A stretch of 37,485 nt of DNA. Origin: an uncultured Lachnospiraceae bacterium (GTDB lineage Bacteria; Bacillota_A; Clostridia; Lachnospirales; Lachnospiraceae). Where the stretch lies: assembly GCA_947564305.1 (NCBI GenBank), contig CANOBT010000040.1, positions 1-37,485 on the forward strand, in the 5' to 3' direction. How positions within the stretch are numbered: position 1 is the first letter of the stretch; the number at the start of each line of letters is the position of its first letter. Position numbers and translations under genes: made by a program. The notes under the pieces were generated by a model that did not search any database, was not told where the DNA came from, and saw only the letters and a list, made by a program, of their open reading frames with translations. Positions 31,520 to 37,485 of this stretch are shown one piece after another.

Positions 31520-31666
31520 ATGAATCAAATCAAAATGGGAAAATTCATTTCAGATATGAGAAAAAAGCAGGACCTGACGCAAAAGCAGTTGGCGTTCCGA
31601 CTTAATGTAACAGATAAGACAATTGAATTTTTAAGAAATCCTATTCCATCTAGAAAGCCGTTGTAA
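31520..31666 (+). pseudogene. Truncated XRE-family HTH protein
   Basis: After AGGAGGTCATGTG an ATG opens a 48-residue frame: MNQIKMGKFISDMRKKQDL, then TQKQLAFRLNVTDKTI, the first helices of an XRE-type HTH. After TDKTI the family sequence (normally SRWENG...) is lost. The frame ends in EFLRNPIPSRKPL at TAA 31664-31666. Intact relatives usually continue with the rest of the HTH and often a C-terminal domain. It therefore looks like an internal deletion remnant. The good ribosome binding site suggests that a short peptide could still be made. Confidence 0.7.
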
Positions 31667-31692
31667 TATAATAGAATCGTTGACATTTTCAA

Positions 31693-31717
31693 GTTTGATG
31701 AACTAAAATTGGAATTT
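31693..31717 (+). repeat. Coding-like 25-bp repeat, copy 1 (FDELKLEF)
   Basis: It reads FDELKLEF in the frame of the following deaminase. It matches 32145-32169 at 22 of 25 bases, and all three differences are in third codon positions. The two copies bracket the cytidine deaminase gene. Confidence 0.55.
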
Positions 31718-31741
31718 TTTGGAAAGAATGAAAAAAATCAT

Positions 31742-32134
31742 ATGGAACAAATATGGAAGGAAATGTTTCAAGCAGCAAGATCCGTACAGAACGGGAGACA
31801 AATATCTGATTATGTAGACGCAGGTGGAGTTGCTGCCGCAATACTATCATCATCAGGTAAAATATACACTGGTGTCTGTGTGGACACCTGCTCCACATTG
31901 GGAATCTGCGCTGAAAGAAATGCGATTTTTAATATGATAACAAATGGAGAACAGGAAATTAAAAAAGTGCTTGCAATCATGCCGAATGGAAAATCCGGCG
32001 CTCCATGTGGCGCTTGTCGGGAATTGATGGTTCAGCTTATGCCCAACAATTATCAAGAAATTGAAGTTCTGATAGATTTCGAAGCAGAGGAAATCGTTAC
32101 TCTTGGTGAACTTACTCCCAAGTGGTGGATATAA
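31742..32134 (+). CDS. Cytidine deaminase-like protein
   Basis: This protein of about 130 residues has the zinc site of the cytidine deaminase fold: TLGICAERNAIFNMI (Cys-Ala-Glu) and APCGACRELMVQLM (two Cys). GGVAAAILSSSGKIYTGVCV forms the first strands. The length fits the short tetrameric class or blasticidin-S deaminase-like enzymes; the substrate may be cytidine or a related base or antibiotic. ATG 31742 (MEQIWKEMFQAARS) is chosen by family length. No strong ribosome binding site precedes it, and a TTG at 31709 would extend the frame into the FDELKLEF remnant. It is flanked by that remnant and a second copy after its stop. Confidence 0.85.
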   Translation: MEQIWKEMFQAARSVQNGRQISDYVDAGGVAAAILSSSGKIYTGVCVDTCSTLGICAERNAIFNMITNGEQEIKKVLAIMPNGKSGAPCGACRELMVQLMPNNYQEIEVLIDFEAEEIVTLGELTPKWWI

Positions 32135-32144
32135 ACAACTTCCC

Positions 32145-32169
32145 GTTTGATGAACTGAATTTAGAATTT
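32145..32169 (+). repeat. Coding-like 25-bp repeat, copy 2 (FDELNLEF)
   Basis: It encodes FDELNLEF, in a frame shifted from the deaminase stop and open to a TAA just before the methyltransferase ATG. It is the partner of 31693-31717. Confidence 0.55.
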
Positions 32170-32207
32170 AGACTGGATAAAAATCAAAAAGGAGAAGGGT
32201 CAATTTA

Positions 32208-33080
32208 ATGAATGACATTTGGTCAAAGTATGTACAGGGTACAAACACACTATATTATTCTCGTAAACTTCGCTTTCATGATATGTTTGCAGAACAGTAT
32301 AAGGCACAGTTTGGATTGGATGAAAAAACGAATATAAGGATACTTGAAATCGGCTGCGGTCCTGGCGCTCTTGCAGGCGCACTTCATCGTTGGTATCCGA
32401 ATGCTGAGATTACAGCGGTTGACCTTGATAGTGAATTTATCCGTTTTTCCAAGGAGCACGAAAGCGGAATCATATTCTTGGAAGAAGATATTACATCCCT
32501 TCCTTTTGAAAATAACAGTTTTGATGTTGTAATTTCCAACACAGTAAGTGAGCATATTGAACCATCCAAATTTTATAGAGAGCAGTTTCGCATACTGAAA
32601 ACAAATGGAATCTGTCTGCTTCTATCTTCCCGCAAGGGAATTGTTGTTACTCCAACATGTATTAATCTCAGCGAATATGAAAAACATTTCTGGCAAAAAG
32701 CTGAACGATACGATGATACGGTGAGTAAATACTCTATCTGTAAATATCCGATGAATGAGGCGGAATTGCCTATTACGATGGAAAGCTACGGATTTAAGAA
32801 TATCCGGACAGGTTTTGTAACCATAGATTTGACACCAGACAACCCTAAATTTCCGCCTGCATTCGCCCACAACATTATTAATGCAGACAGATATTCGGAT
32901 ATAGATGCGGTTAATTCTGTACTATATACAATGCCGGAGCATTTTTCTATCGAAGAAATTGAGGAAATGAAGCGCTTGATTCATGCAAAATACGATACTC
33001 GAATTGCCCAATATAACCGTGGGGAGAAACAATGGGATACGAATATATCAGTTATTATGGTTATACGTGCTGTCAAATAA
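32208..33080 (+). CDS. Class I SAM-dependent methyltransferase
   Basis: The 290-residue protein has the Methyltransf_11 pattern. Motif I is ILEIGCGPGALAGAL, followed by ITAVDLDSEFIRFSKE (acidic residue binding the ribose), then FLEEDITSLPFENNSFDVVI. The post-I region continues SNTVSEHIEPSKFYREQFRI. The roughly 130 C-terminal residues are a substrate-specific part I cannot place. The substrate may be a small molecule. The start follows AAGGAGAAGGG. No synthase or resistance gene lies next to it, so the pathway is unknown. Its 3' end overlaps on the other strand with a decayed membrane-protein frame. Confidence 0.88.
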   Translation: MNDIWSKYVQGTNTLYYSRKLRFHDMFAEQYKAQFGLDEKTNIRILEIGCGPGALAGALHRWYPNAEITAVDLDSEFIRFSKEHESGIIFLEEDITSLPFENNSFDVVISNTVSEHIEPSKFYREQFRILKTNGICLLLSSRKGIVVTPTCINLSEYEKHFWQKAERYDDTVSKYSICKYPMNEAELPITMESYGFKNIRTGFVTIDLTPDNPKFPPAFAHNIINADRYSDIDAVNSVLYTMPEHFSIEEIEEMKRLIHAKYDTRIAQYNRGEKQWDTNISVIMVIRAVK

Positions 33081-33292
33081 AATATCCACGCAACTAAATA
33101 CACGATATACCAGAGCAGAACGCCGACAATACTGAAAGATAATTTAATCGGGGTAATTGATTCTGCCCTTAAAATATCGGTTGGAGCCGGAAATGCAAAC
33201 CAAATAAAATTGGGCAGCTTTTTAATAACTGTTTTCGTAAAACTTGCTGGCTGAAAATCCTTTTTGAAAATTTGGAGAAGTTTCCTATTTGT
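33081..33292 (-). pseudogene. Possible membrane-protein remnant
   Basis: A minus-strand frame without a start codon reads KTVIKKLPNFIWFAFPAPTD and KLSFSIVGVLLWYIVYLVAW, a convincing membrane-protein tail. It has a stop just upstream (33295-33293) and no ATG. It is probably the end of a lost gene. Protein-like composition is the only evidence. Confidence 0.35.
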
Positions 33293-33343
33293 TTAAAAAC
33301 TGCCATATGCCAATTCCTGAATATATCTACACATATATTCTGC

Positions 33344-33480
33344 TCACATTCGGCGGTATTCCGGCTTTAACCTTCCGCCGTTCTTACGGTTGCCGCTGGA
33401 TTTCATAAATGCCGGCGGAGACCATGGGGTCATCATCAGCTTCAGCTCATCGCCCGCTACCTTCCTCGTCCGAATTATTG
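33344..33480 (-). pseudogene. Fragment of a GH30 glycoside hydrolase
   Basis: The frame encodes VAGDELKLMMTPWSPPAFMK and SSGNRKNGGRLKPEYRRM before a stop. This matches the conserved GH30 (glucosylceramidase-like) stretch around the SPWSPPAWMK motif and its NGGGxLKPEY continuation. Intact GH30 proteins are over 400 residues, and both sides of this piece are unrelated. A longer frame to 33664 has no family signal. It is a remnant of a lost glycan-degradation gene. Confidence 0.65.
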
Positions 33481-33819
33481 GAAAATACTTTTGTAATCCA
33501 TTCCTCACTCTATTGTACCTCCTGTGTATAATTTTTTGATACATTGTTTCATCATCGGATTTTTGCTTGAAATTACAGAAGCGGTGTAAGAAACCGGTTC
33601 TGCATGCTGAAGCATGATAAGCACCGAAAATGAGAGCCTTACGGCAAGAAATATCTGACATCAAGAACGCTGTCGAACAATAATAGAATAAAAATCCATT
33701 TCATTTGTCAGGAAAATGAGATATAATAGCAGGAGCAGAAAGATGATTCTGGAAAGGATACAAAGAAGAGAATCCTTTTTAATAGATGGCCGCAGACATT
33801 CGAAAAGGAGAATACAGCT
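33481..33819. other. Gap without intact gene
   Basis: No intact gene is visible. A TATAAT with an extended TGAGA context at 33722-33727 may be the -10 of the DUF3877 gene, but the -35 (TTTCAT) is poor. The rest shows no repeat, RNA or recognisable protein remnant. Confidence 0.5.
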
Positions 33820-34356
33820 ATGGACTATTCAAAATTAGAAAAAAGTATCATTGATATATTACAGGAAGAGCAAGTCAAACTTGGTTATATGAGTGAAACC
33901 GTACGTTTATATTATCCGCTTCAATCGCTGAATCGTTTTTTGAAAACGAATTATAATATAGAAGAAATGCATGCAGAACTGAAACTCTTCGTACAGTCGG
34001 TTGAACACAAACTAGGCCATATAAATATATCGAATGAGAAAGAACGGTTCTGTTTTTCATTACCGCCGCAGGCCAGTGATTTTGTCCATGAGCATATGGG
34101 TCATGCTGAGTTTATTTATGATTTTGTAAATACGATCTCAAAGCATGGCGTCACAATTGAAGAAATATTAGAGCAGTTTTATAAATATTCGGATCATGTG
34201 CATTTCGAGAAAGTATCACACGGAGAGTTTGATTATCTCGTTTATTTTGAAGATGGAAAACCGGATGACTATCGATATTGCATTACGGATGAAGGCTGCC
34301 ATATGATTTATCACCGTTATAATGAAGAAGATTATAACGATATTCATTTTGAGTAA
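33820..34356 (+). CDS. DUF3877 protein
   Basis: The 178-residue soluble protein begins MDYSKLEKSIIDILQEEQVK and LGYMSETVRLYYPLQSLNRF, followed by an acidic, histidine-rich second half (FVHEHMGHAEFIYDFVNTIS; EDGKPDDYRYCITDEGCHMI). The length and opening match the DUF3877 family of Firmicutes as I remember it. No function is known and no catalytic motif is clear. The start follows AAAAGGAG. It stands alone between decayed sequence and the dCMP deaminase gene. Confidence 0.75.
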   Translation: MDYSKLEKSIIDILQEEQVKLGYMSETVRLYYPLQSLNRFLKTNYNIEEMHAELKLFVQSVEHKLGHINISNEKERFCFSLPPQASDFVHEHMGHAEFIYDFVNTISKHGVTIEEILEQFYKYSDHVHFEKVSHGEFDYLVYFEDGKPDDYRYCITDEGCHMIYHRYNEEDYNDIHFE

Positions 34357-34437
34357 AGTGGAAGGGAAACTAACATAGATAAAAATGAATATGGCTGCAA
34401 TGAACGGTCGAACGTGAGGAATTTACGGAGGGGCAAT

Positions 34438-34920
34438 ATGGTAATTACAAAAGGAAAAGAGCGAGTTTCTAAAGTAGATACATATCTGAATTGTGCAGAA
34501 GTCTTCGCTTATAGAAGCACATGTTTAAAAAGAAAATACGGAGCCGTAATTGTAAAAGATGACGTGGTGATTTCTACTGGTTATAATGGTTCACCCAGAG
34601 GGAAAGAAAATTGTTCTGACATTGGCGTGTGCCCCAGAATAAAACTTGGGATGCATCAGGGCGAAGGCTATGGAATATGCAAGGCAATCCATGCAGAAGC
34701 AAACGCCCTGATGAATTGTTCCAGGGAACAAACAATAGGCGCTGATCTTTATCTGACCGGAGTGAATCCTATCGATGCTTCTATTCACAAGGCAAAACCG
34801 TGCCCACTGTGCGCAAGAATGATTATACAGGCGGGTATTAGAAATGTATATCTCCGGCAGGGAAATGGAATGAATCATTACATTGTTTTGCCTGCCGACG
34901 AACTCCAATGGTGCCTGTAG
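34438..34920 (+). CDS. Deoxycytidylate (dCMP) deaminase family protein
   Basis: The 160-residue enzyme has the dCMP/ComE-type deaminase zinc site: KAIHAEANALMNC (His-Ala-Glu) and KPCPLCARMIIQAG (two Cys). The early motif KRKYGAVIVKDDVVISTGYN and the extra-Cys loop SPRGKENCSDIGVCPR are typical of the dCMP group, where such residues bind a second zinc. It converts dCMP to dUMP for dTTP synthesis, or may be of phage origin. ATG 34438 follows GGAGGGG; the in-frame codon at 34414 lacks such support. Confidence 0.9.
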   Translation: MVITKGKERVSKVDTYLNCAEVFAYRSTCLKRKYGAVIVKDDVVISTGYNGSPRGKENCSDIGVCPRIKLGMHQGEGYGICKAIHAEANALMNCSREQTIGADLYLTGVNPIDASIHKAKPCPLCARMIIQAGIRNVYLRQGNGMNHYIVLPADELQWCL

Positions 34921-35094
34921 AGCACATTAATCAGATTTTTTTCTCGCAAAGCAACGGGCCAGCGGACATCTTTGCATGTACATTTGCCTCGCCAGATAAA
35001 GCCAGCCTTTTCTTTCGACTTTTTCCAAGAAAAATCAATATCTGATGTCCGCATCTTCCTTTAAGGTGACCACATCATTGTCTATTCCAAAGCA
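34921..35094 (-). pseudogene. Two short gene-tail remnants
   Basis: On the minus strand a frame reading GIDNDVVTLKEDADIRY ends in TGA. A second frame reading FFLEKVERKGWLYLARQMYM then continues to a TAA. Neither has a start or a known partner. Both look like ends of lost genes. Chance open frames cannot be ruled out. Confidence 0.3.
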
Positions 35095-35826
35095 CTACTT
35101 CGCTTTTCTGGCTCTCACCAGCAGCATCATAGGTCTCCGCATTTCATCTTTCATTCCGGGTATATGCATCAATTCTTCGGGCGGCTGTGCTTCCTCTACA
35201 TGTTCAAGAACGAATCCCGCATTCATGACTCCCATCAGTATCTGCGTCAGAGTATGGTGCCGCTTGGATACTTTCTGCCCCAGGAATATCGTCTGGCGTT
35301 CCCCCGGGTAAAAATATTGATCCACCGGCCATGCCTTTGGTGTGCCGTCCTCTCCGTAAATCCAATCTTCATTGATACCGGCAGTAAAGACCGGATGCTC
35401 AATATTAAAGAGAAAAATCCCGTCTGTTTTCAGAGTTCGGAATACTTTTTCAAAAACGGTATCCAGATCTGCTATGTAATGCAATACCAGATTGGAGATT
35501 ATGAAATCAAACGTATTCTCTGGATATTCATATTCTTCGACCGCACATACCTTATAGGTTACATTTTCAGCGGAATTACGCTTTTTGGCTTCTTCGATCA
35601 TCCGTTCACTGATGTCAAAAGCCAACACAGACGAGGCCCCCTGCTCCGCAGCATATTTGCTGTGCCATCCATAACCGCAGCCAAGGTCCAGTACGGATTT
35701 TCCCTGTAATGGCGGAAACAGCGGCGCAAGCTGATGCCATTCCCCGGCGGACTGCAGGCCGTCCCTGCTGCGCGGCATCTGCGCGTAAGCCTCAAAGAAA
35801 TCTTGATCATCATAGATTTTATTCAT
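35095..35826 (-). CDS. Class I SAM-dependent methyltransferase
   Basis: The 243-residue methyltransferase has motif I SVLDLGCGYGWHSKYAAEQG, acidic loop VLAFDISERMIEEAKKR, and ENTFDFIISNLVLHYIADLD. The C-terminal part includes FNIEHPVFTAGINEDWIYG and ends VRARKAK. The N-terminal DDQDFFEAYAQMPRSRDGL is common in a widespread Firmicute group of unknown substrate. The start follows AAAGGAGATATA. A 29-nt hairpin lies in the leader (35853-35881). It has no obvious operon partner; the VOC gene upstream ends with its own hairpin. Confidence 0.9.
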   Translation of the reverse strand: MNKIYDDQDFFEAYAQMPRSRDGLQSAGEWHQLAPLFPPLQGKSVLDLGCGYGWHSKYAAEQGASSVLAFDISERMIEEAKKRNSAENVTYKVCAVEEYEYPENTFDFIISNLVLHYIADLDTVFEKVFRTLKTDGIFLFNIEHPVFTAGINEDWIYGEDGTPKAWPVDQYFYPGERQTIFLGQKVSKRHHTLTQILMGVMNAGFVLEHVEEAQPPEELMHIPGMKDEMRRPMMLLVRARKAK

Positions 35827-35852
35827 AACGTATATCTCCTTTACAGCATATA

Positions 35853-35881
35853 CAGAAAGCTTGCCACTGGCAGCCTTTCTG
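35853..35881 (-). promoter_or_regulatory. Leader hairpin before the methyltransferase gene
   Basis: CAGAAAG (35853-35859) pairs with CTTTCTG (35875-35881), with an inner TGCCA/TGGCA stem. It is close to the methyltransferase ribosome binding site but does not include it. It may be a processed end, a terminator-like pause or a control structure. Confidence 0.4.
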
Positions 35882-35901
35882 CATACGATGGTATTTAAAA
35901 C

Positions 35902-35925
35902 ACTTCCAGCCGCACAGTTGGAAGT
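35902..35925 (-). terminator. Weak terminator after the VOC gene
   Basis: ACTTCCA (35925-35919 on the minus strand) pairs with TGGAAGT (35908-35902) and is followed by GTTTTAAAT. The T-run is short, so termination may be partial. Confidence 0.5.
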
Positions 35926-35943
35926 TCTCCCGATGGTGACATT

Positions 35944-36306
35944 TCACATCGGCGTTCCCACCTCGATCAGATTACCGTCAGGGTCATAAAACCGGACAAC
36001 CTTCTGCCCCCAACTATGGGTCATCAGCCGATTCACATATGCTGTCGAGGGGTACAGCGCTTCAAGTTTTTGAACGAATGCCTCAATATCACGTTCTTCA
36101 AAATACAATTCACAGGAATTGTTCTTTGGAATGATATCTTTTCCAAGAAATTTTTTCCAGATTTTTTCGTCCTGAAGGACAAGACCTTCCGTTAAGATCA
36201 TGTTTCCATCCTGGTCCAGTATCATTTCAAGCCCAAACAGATCATGATAAAACTGTTTTGATTTTTCAATATCTTTCACAACGAGCAATACATTTTTCAG
36301 TTTCAT
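35944..36306 (-). CDS. VOC-family (glyoxalase/bleomycin-resistance-like) protein
   Basis: The 120-residue single-domain protein has the beta-alpha-beta-beta-beta pattern of the vicinal oxygen chelate fold. MKLKNVLLVVKDIEKSKQFY and HDLFGLEMILDQDGNMILTE form the first module; VVRFYDPDGNLIEVG closes the second. Family members bind a metal and act on glyoxal adducts, fosfomycin, bleomycin or aromatic compounds; residues here do not decide between these. The start follows GGAGATAAAG. It lies alone between the methyltransferase and the broken SDR gene. Confidence 0.9.
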   Translation of the reverse strand: MKLKNVLLVVKDIEKSKQFYHDLFGLEMILDQDGNMILTEGLVLQDEKIWKKFLGKDIIPKNNSCELYFEERDIEAFVQKLEALYPSTAYVNRLMTHSWGQKVVRFYDPDGNLIEVGTPM

Positions 36307-36392
36307 AAGCGCTTTATCTCCAATCTATTTTCAAGTACTATTTATGAACCACATAGCAGTCATGGGACATAATCTTTCTCTGATTCCCTTTT

Positions 36393-36490
36393 TTATTTAT
36401 GTTTTCGCTTTACAAGCATAAAAATGCCTGCAGCAAGAAGCACAATCCCTACGATATAGTCTTTCCAATATGTCCGACATACTATGGTAT
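36393..36490 (-). pseudogene. C-terminal TM-tail remnant
   Basis: A minus-strand frame just past the SDR stop reads DTIVCRTYWKDYIVGIVLLA and AGIFMLVKRKHK before TAA. This is a single TM helix with a basic tail, as at the end of a membrane protein. No start is available, so it is probably a remnant. Nothing was recognised in 36307-36392. Confidence 0.35.
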
Positions 36491-37005
36491 CTAAATCAAA
36501 AAGGAACTGCTGATTCCTCCATCCACCACCAGATCGATCCCCGTGATAAACTGGGCAGCATCTGATGCCAGAAATGCTGCAGCCATTCCCAGATCCTTTG
36601 TTTGTGTAAAGCCCCGCATAGGTGTACGCTCCTCAATCTCCTTAAGCCGCTCAGGTGTTTTCACATTGGTTTTCGCCAGCATATCTGTATAGACAAATCC
36701 CGGATTCAAACTGTTTACCCGGATACCATACGGTCCCAAATCTCTGGCCAGGCTTCTTGCAAAGCCTCTCATCCCACTCTTACAGACCGTATATGCCTGG
36801 ATCTCATGCATTCCCAGGATGGAAGCAAGAGACGAAATAAAAATAATGCAGCCTTTCTTCCGTTCTTTCATATGCTTTGCTGCCGCCCCGCAATGATCAC
36901 ATTTGCTCCTGCGTCATACATTTCTTCCGCGATCGCAAATCCAATACCGGTTGCCCCTCCTGTGATCAATGCGTTTTTTCCTGTAAGTGAAATTTCCTTT
37001 AACAT
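36491..37005 (-). pseudogene. Short-chain dehydrogenase/reductase with internal deletion and frameshift
   Basis: The N-terminal piece (ATG 37005 after GAAGGGAGAAAACG) reads MLKEISLTGKNALITGGATG and IGFAIAEEMYDAGANVIIAGR, the NAD(P) Rossmann start with TGGATGIG. It then hits a stop (QQSI-TGA). In another frame the sequence resumes as AAKHMKERKKGCIIFISSLA, with catalytic YTVCK and the C-terminal GFVYTDMLAKT and LVVDGGISSSF. About 80 residues between these points, including the NNAG motif, are missing, and the join at about 36882-36890 shifts frame. The conserved Ser and Tyr-Lys remain, but the protein cannot be made whole. Confidence 0.85.
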
Positions 37006-37037
37006 CGTTTTCTCCCTTCATCTGCTTTTGCTTTATA

Positions 37038-37323
37038 TCATGAGATAAATTCCTTCGCCTGCTTTCCTGTCATATACTCAATATCAAGCCGGGTCACAGC
37101 TTCTCTCTTTTCCTTCTCATCTTCCACTACAACGGCATTTCTGAAAAACACGACACTTTTATAATACGCGGTAAATTCTTCAGAGACAATCTGCTCTGTT
37201 CCAACGACACAAAAAGATACTTTACTGTTCCTACGGATCGCGTCTATCTTATGGCCAGACTTTGCGCTGTGGAAATGCAGCCTCGTCCATCATCTGACGT
37301 TTTCTTCTCATTTCTCTAAACAT
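37038..37323 (-). pseudogene. Pyridoxamine 5'-phosphate oxidase-family protein with internal deletion
   Basis: From ATG 37323 (after AAGGGAGG) the frame reads MFREMRRKRQMMDEAA, the usual start of Nim-like flavoproteins, but soon ends at TAA. In another frame the family's middle motif FHSAKSGHKIDAIRRNSKV follows. It continues through FCVVGTEQIVSEEFTAYYKS and NAVVVEDEKEKREAVTRLD to the stop at 37038. The region between (normally about 45 residues, including GYPYAVPL-type sequence) is missing. The join lies near 37272-37282 and shifts frame. Intact members bind FMN and include NimA-like nitroreductases. Confidence 0.82.
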
Positions 37324-37424
37324 GTTTGTTCCTCCCTTGTGACGAACACCTATTGGCGGGTAACTTATTTTAATTTCTGTTCATTTTCTATATGCTCATC
37401 CTTGTCTTTACAGGCTCTGCAGGA

Positions 37425-37459
37425 ACTGTACAGTAAATGCGCAGTCCTGTTCTGAACAG
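37425..37459. promoter_or_regulatory. Two palindromes upstream of the broken PNPOx gene
   Basis: ACTGTACAGT (37425-37434) and CTGTTCTGAACAG (37447-37459) are perfect palindromes 12 bp apart, about 100 bp before the PNPOx start. They could be operator sites of a dimeric repressor. No regulator gene is visible here, and no intact gene lies in 37324-37485. Confidence 0.35.
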
Positions 37460-37485
37460 TTATTCCTATTCTATCACAAGAAATG

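Noticed and set aside
33481..33664. Extension of the GH30 frame upstream to 33664
   Set aside because: The frame is open, but the extra residues carry no GH30 similarity and look like random translation joined to the fragment.
1..37485. CRISPR arrays, tRNA or rRNA genes, phage integrase or IS transposase
   Set aside because: Looked for by eye on both strands. No regularly spaced repeat array, tRNA-like cloverleaf, rRNA segment or DDE/Tyr/Ser recombinase motif was found.

Overview
The window reads as chromosomal DNA of a gut-type Firmicute, most likely a Lachnospiraceae/Clostridia member. The basis is gene content and style: strong AGGAGG-type ribosome binding sites, LplABC-type CUT1 sugar ABC transporters with LacI regulators, a YesL-like membrane protein, DUF3877, a split transketolase, and AT-rich promoters with good TTGACA/TATAAT spacing. 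No rRNA, tRNA, CRISPR array, integrase or transposase was seen. Species assignment is inference.

Layout. (1) 1-3.1 kb, minus strand: hemB-hemL (tetrapyrrole synthesis) and a truncated AAA-ATPase-like protein. (2) 3.2-8.3 kb, minus: a response regulator / histidine kinase / ABC ATPase / FtsX-permease module. A perfect tandem 11-bp repeat just before the ATPase gene looks like the regulator's binding site. (3) 8.4-12 kb, minus: a CUT1 sugar importer (lipoprotein plus two permeases), divergent from a plus-strand operon (12.4-16.4 kb) of a LacI regulator, a membrane-anchored protein, a lipoprotein, a YesL-like protein and an inositol-monophosphatase-family enzyme. Three copies of a TAACGTTT motif lie in the divergent intergenic region. 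(4) 15.5-17.3 kb: two inverted copies and one partial copy of a small hairpin repeat that carries a Shine-Dalgarno plus ATG. Beside it is a structured leader RNA ending in a U-run, upstream of a DUF2798 gene. (5) 17.4-21.5 kb, minus: a small protein plus HipA-like kinase pair, a 4Fe-4S protein, a YczE-like membrane protein and an EamA transporter. (6) 21.7-28.0 kb, minus: a compact sugar operon encoding a fucose-isomerase-fold protein, split transketolase subunits, an FGGY kinase and a GH140-like (DUF4038) hydrolase. (7) 28.2-30.1 kb, minus: an AAA ATPase plus TOPRIM/DUF4276-like pair, divergent from a second LacI regulator. (8) 31.5-37.5 kb: small accessory genes (two deaminases, two methyltransferases, DUF3877, a VOC protein) mixed with gene remnants. 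At least two of these have clear internal deletions.

How the genes fit together. Region 6 has the gene set expected for transketolase-dependent apiose catabolism: apiosidase, aldose-ketose isomerase, ketose kinase, and a two-subunit transketolase yielding xylulose 5-phosphate and dihydroxyacetone phosphate. Here the isomerase is of the L-fucose isomerase fold and the hydrolase has no signal peptide. The most novel-looking items are this operon, the ATPase/TOPRIM pair as candidate phage defence, the start-codon-carrying repeat, and the candidate leader RNA. All functions are inferred from sequence reading; no database search was run.
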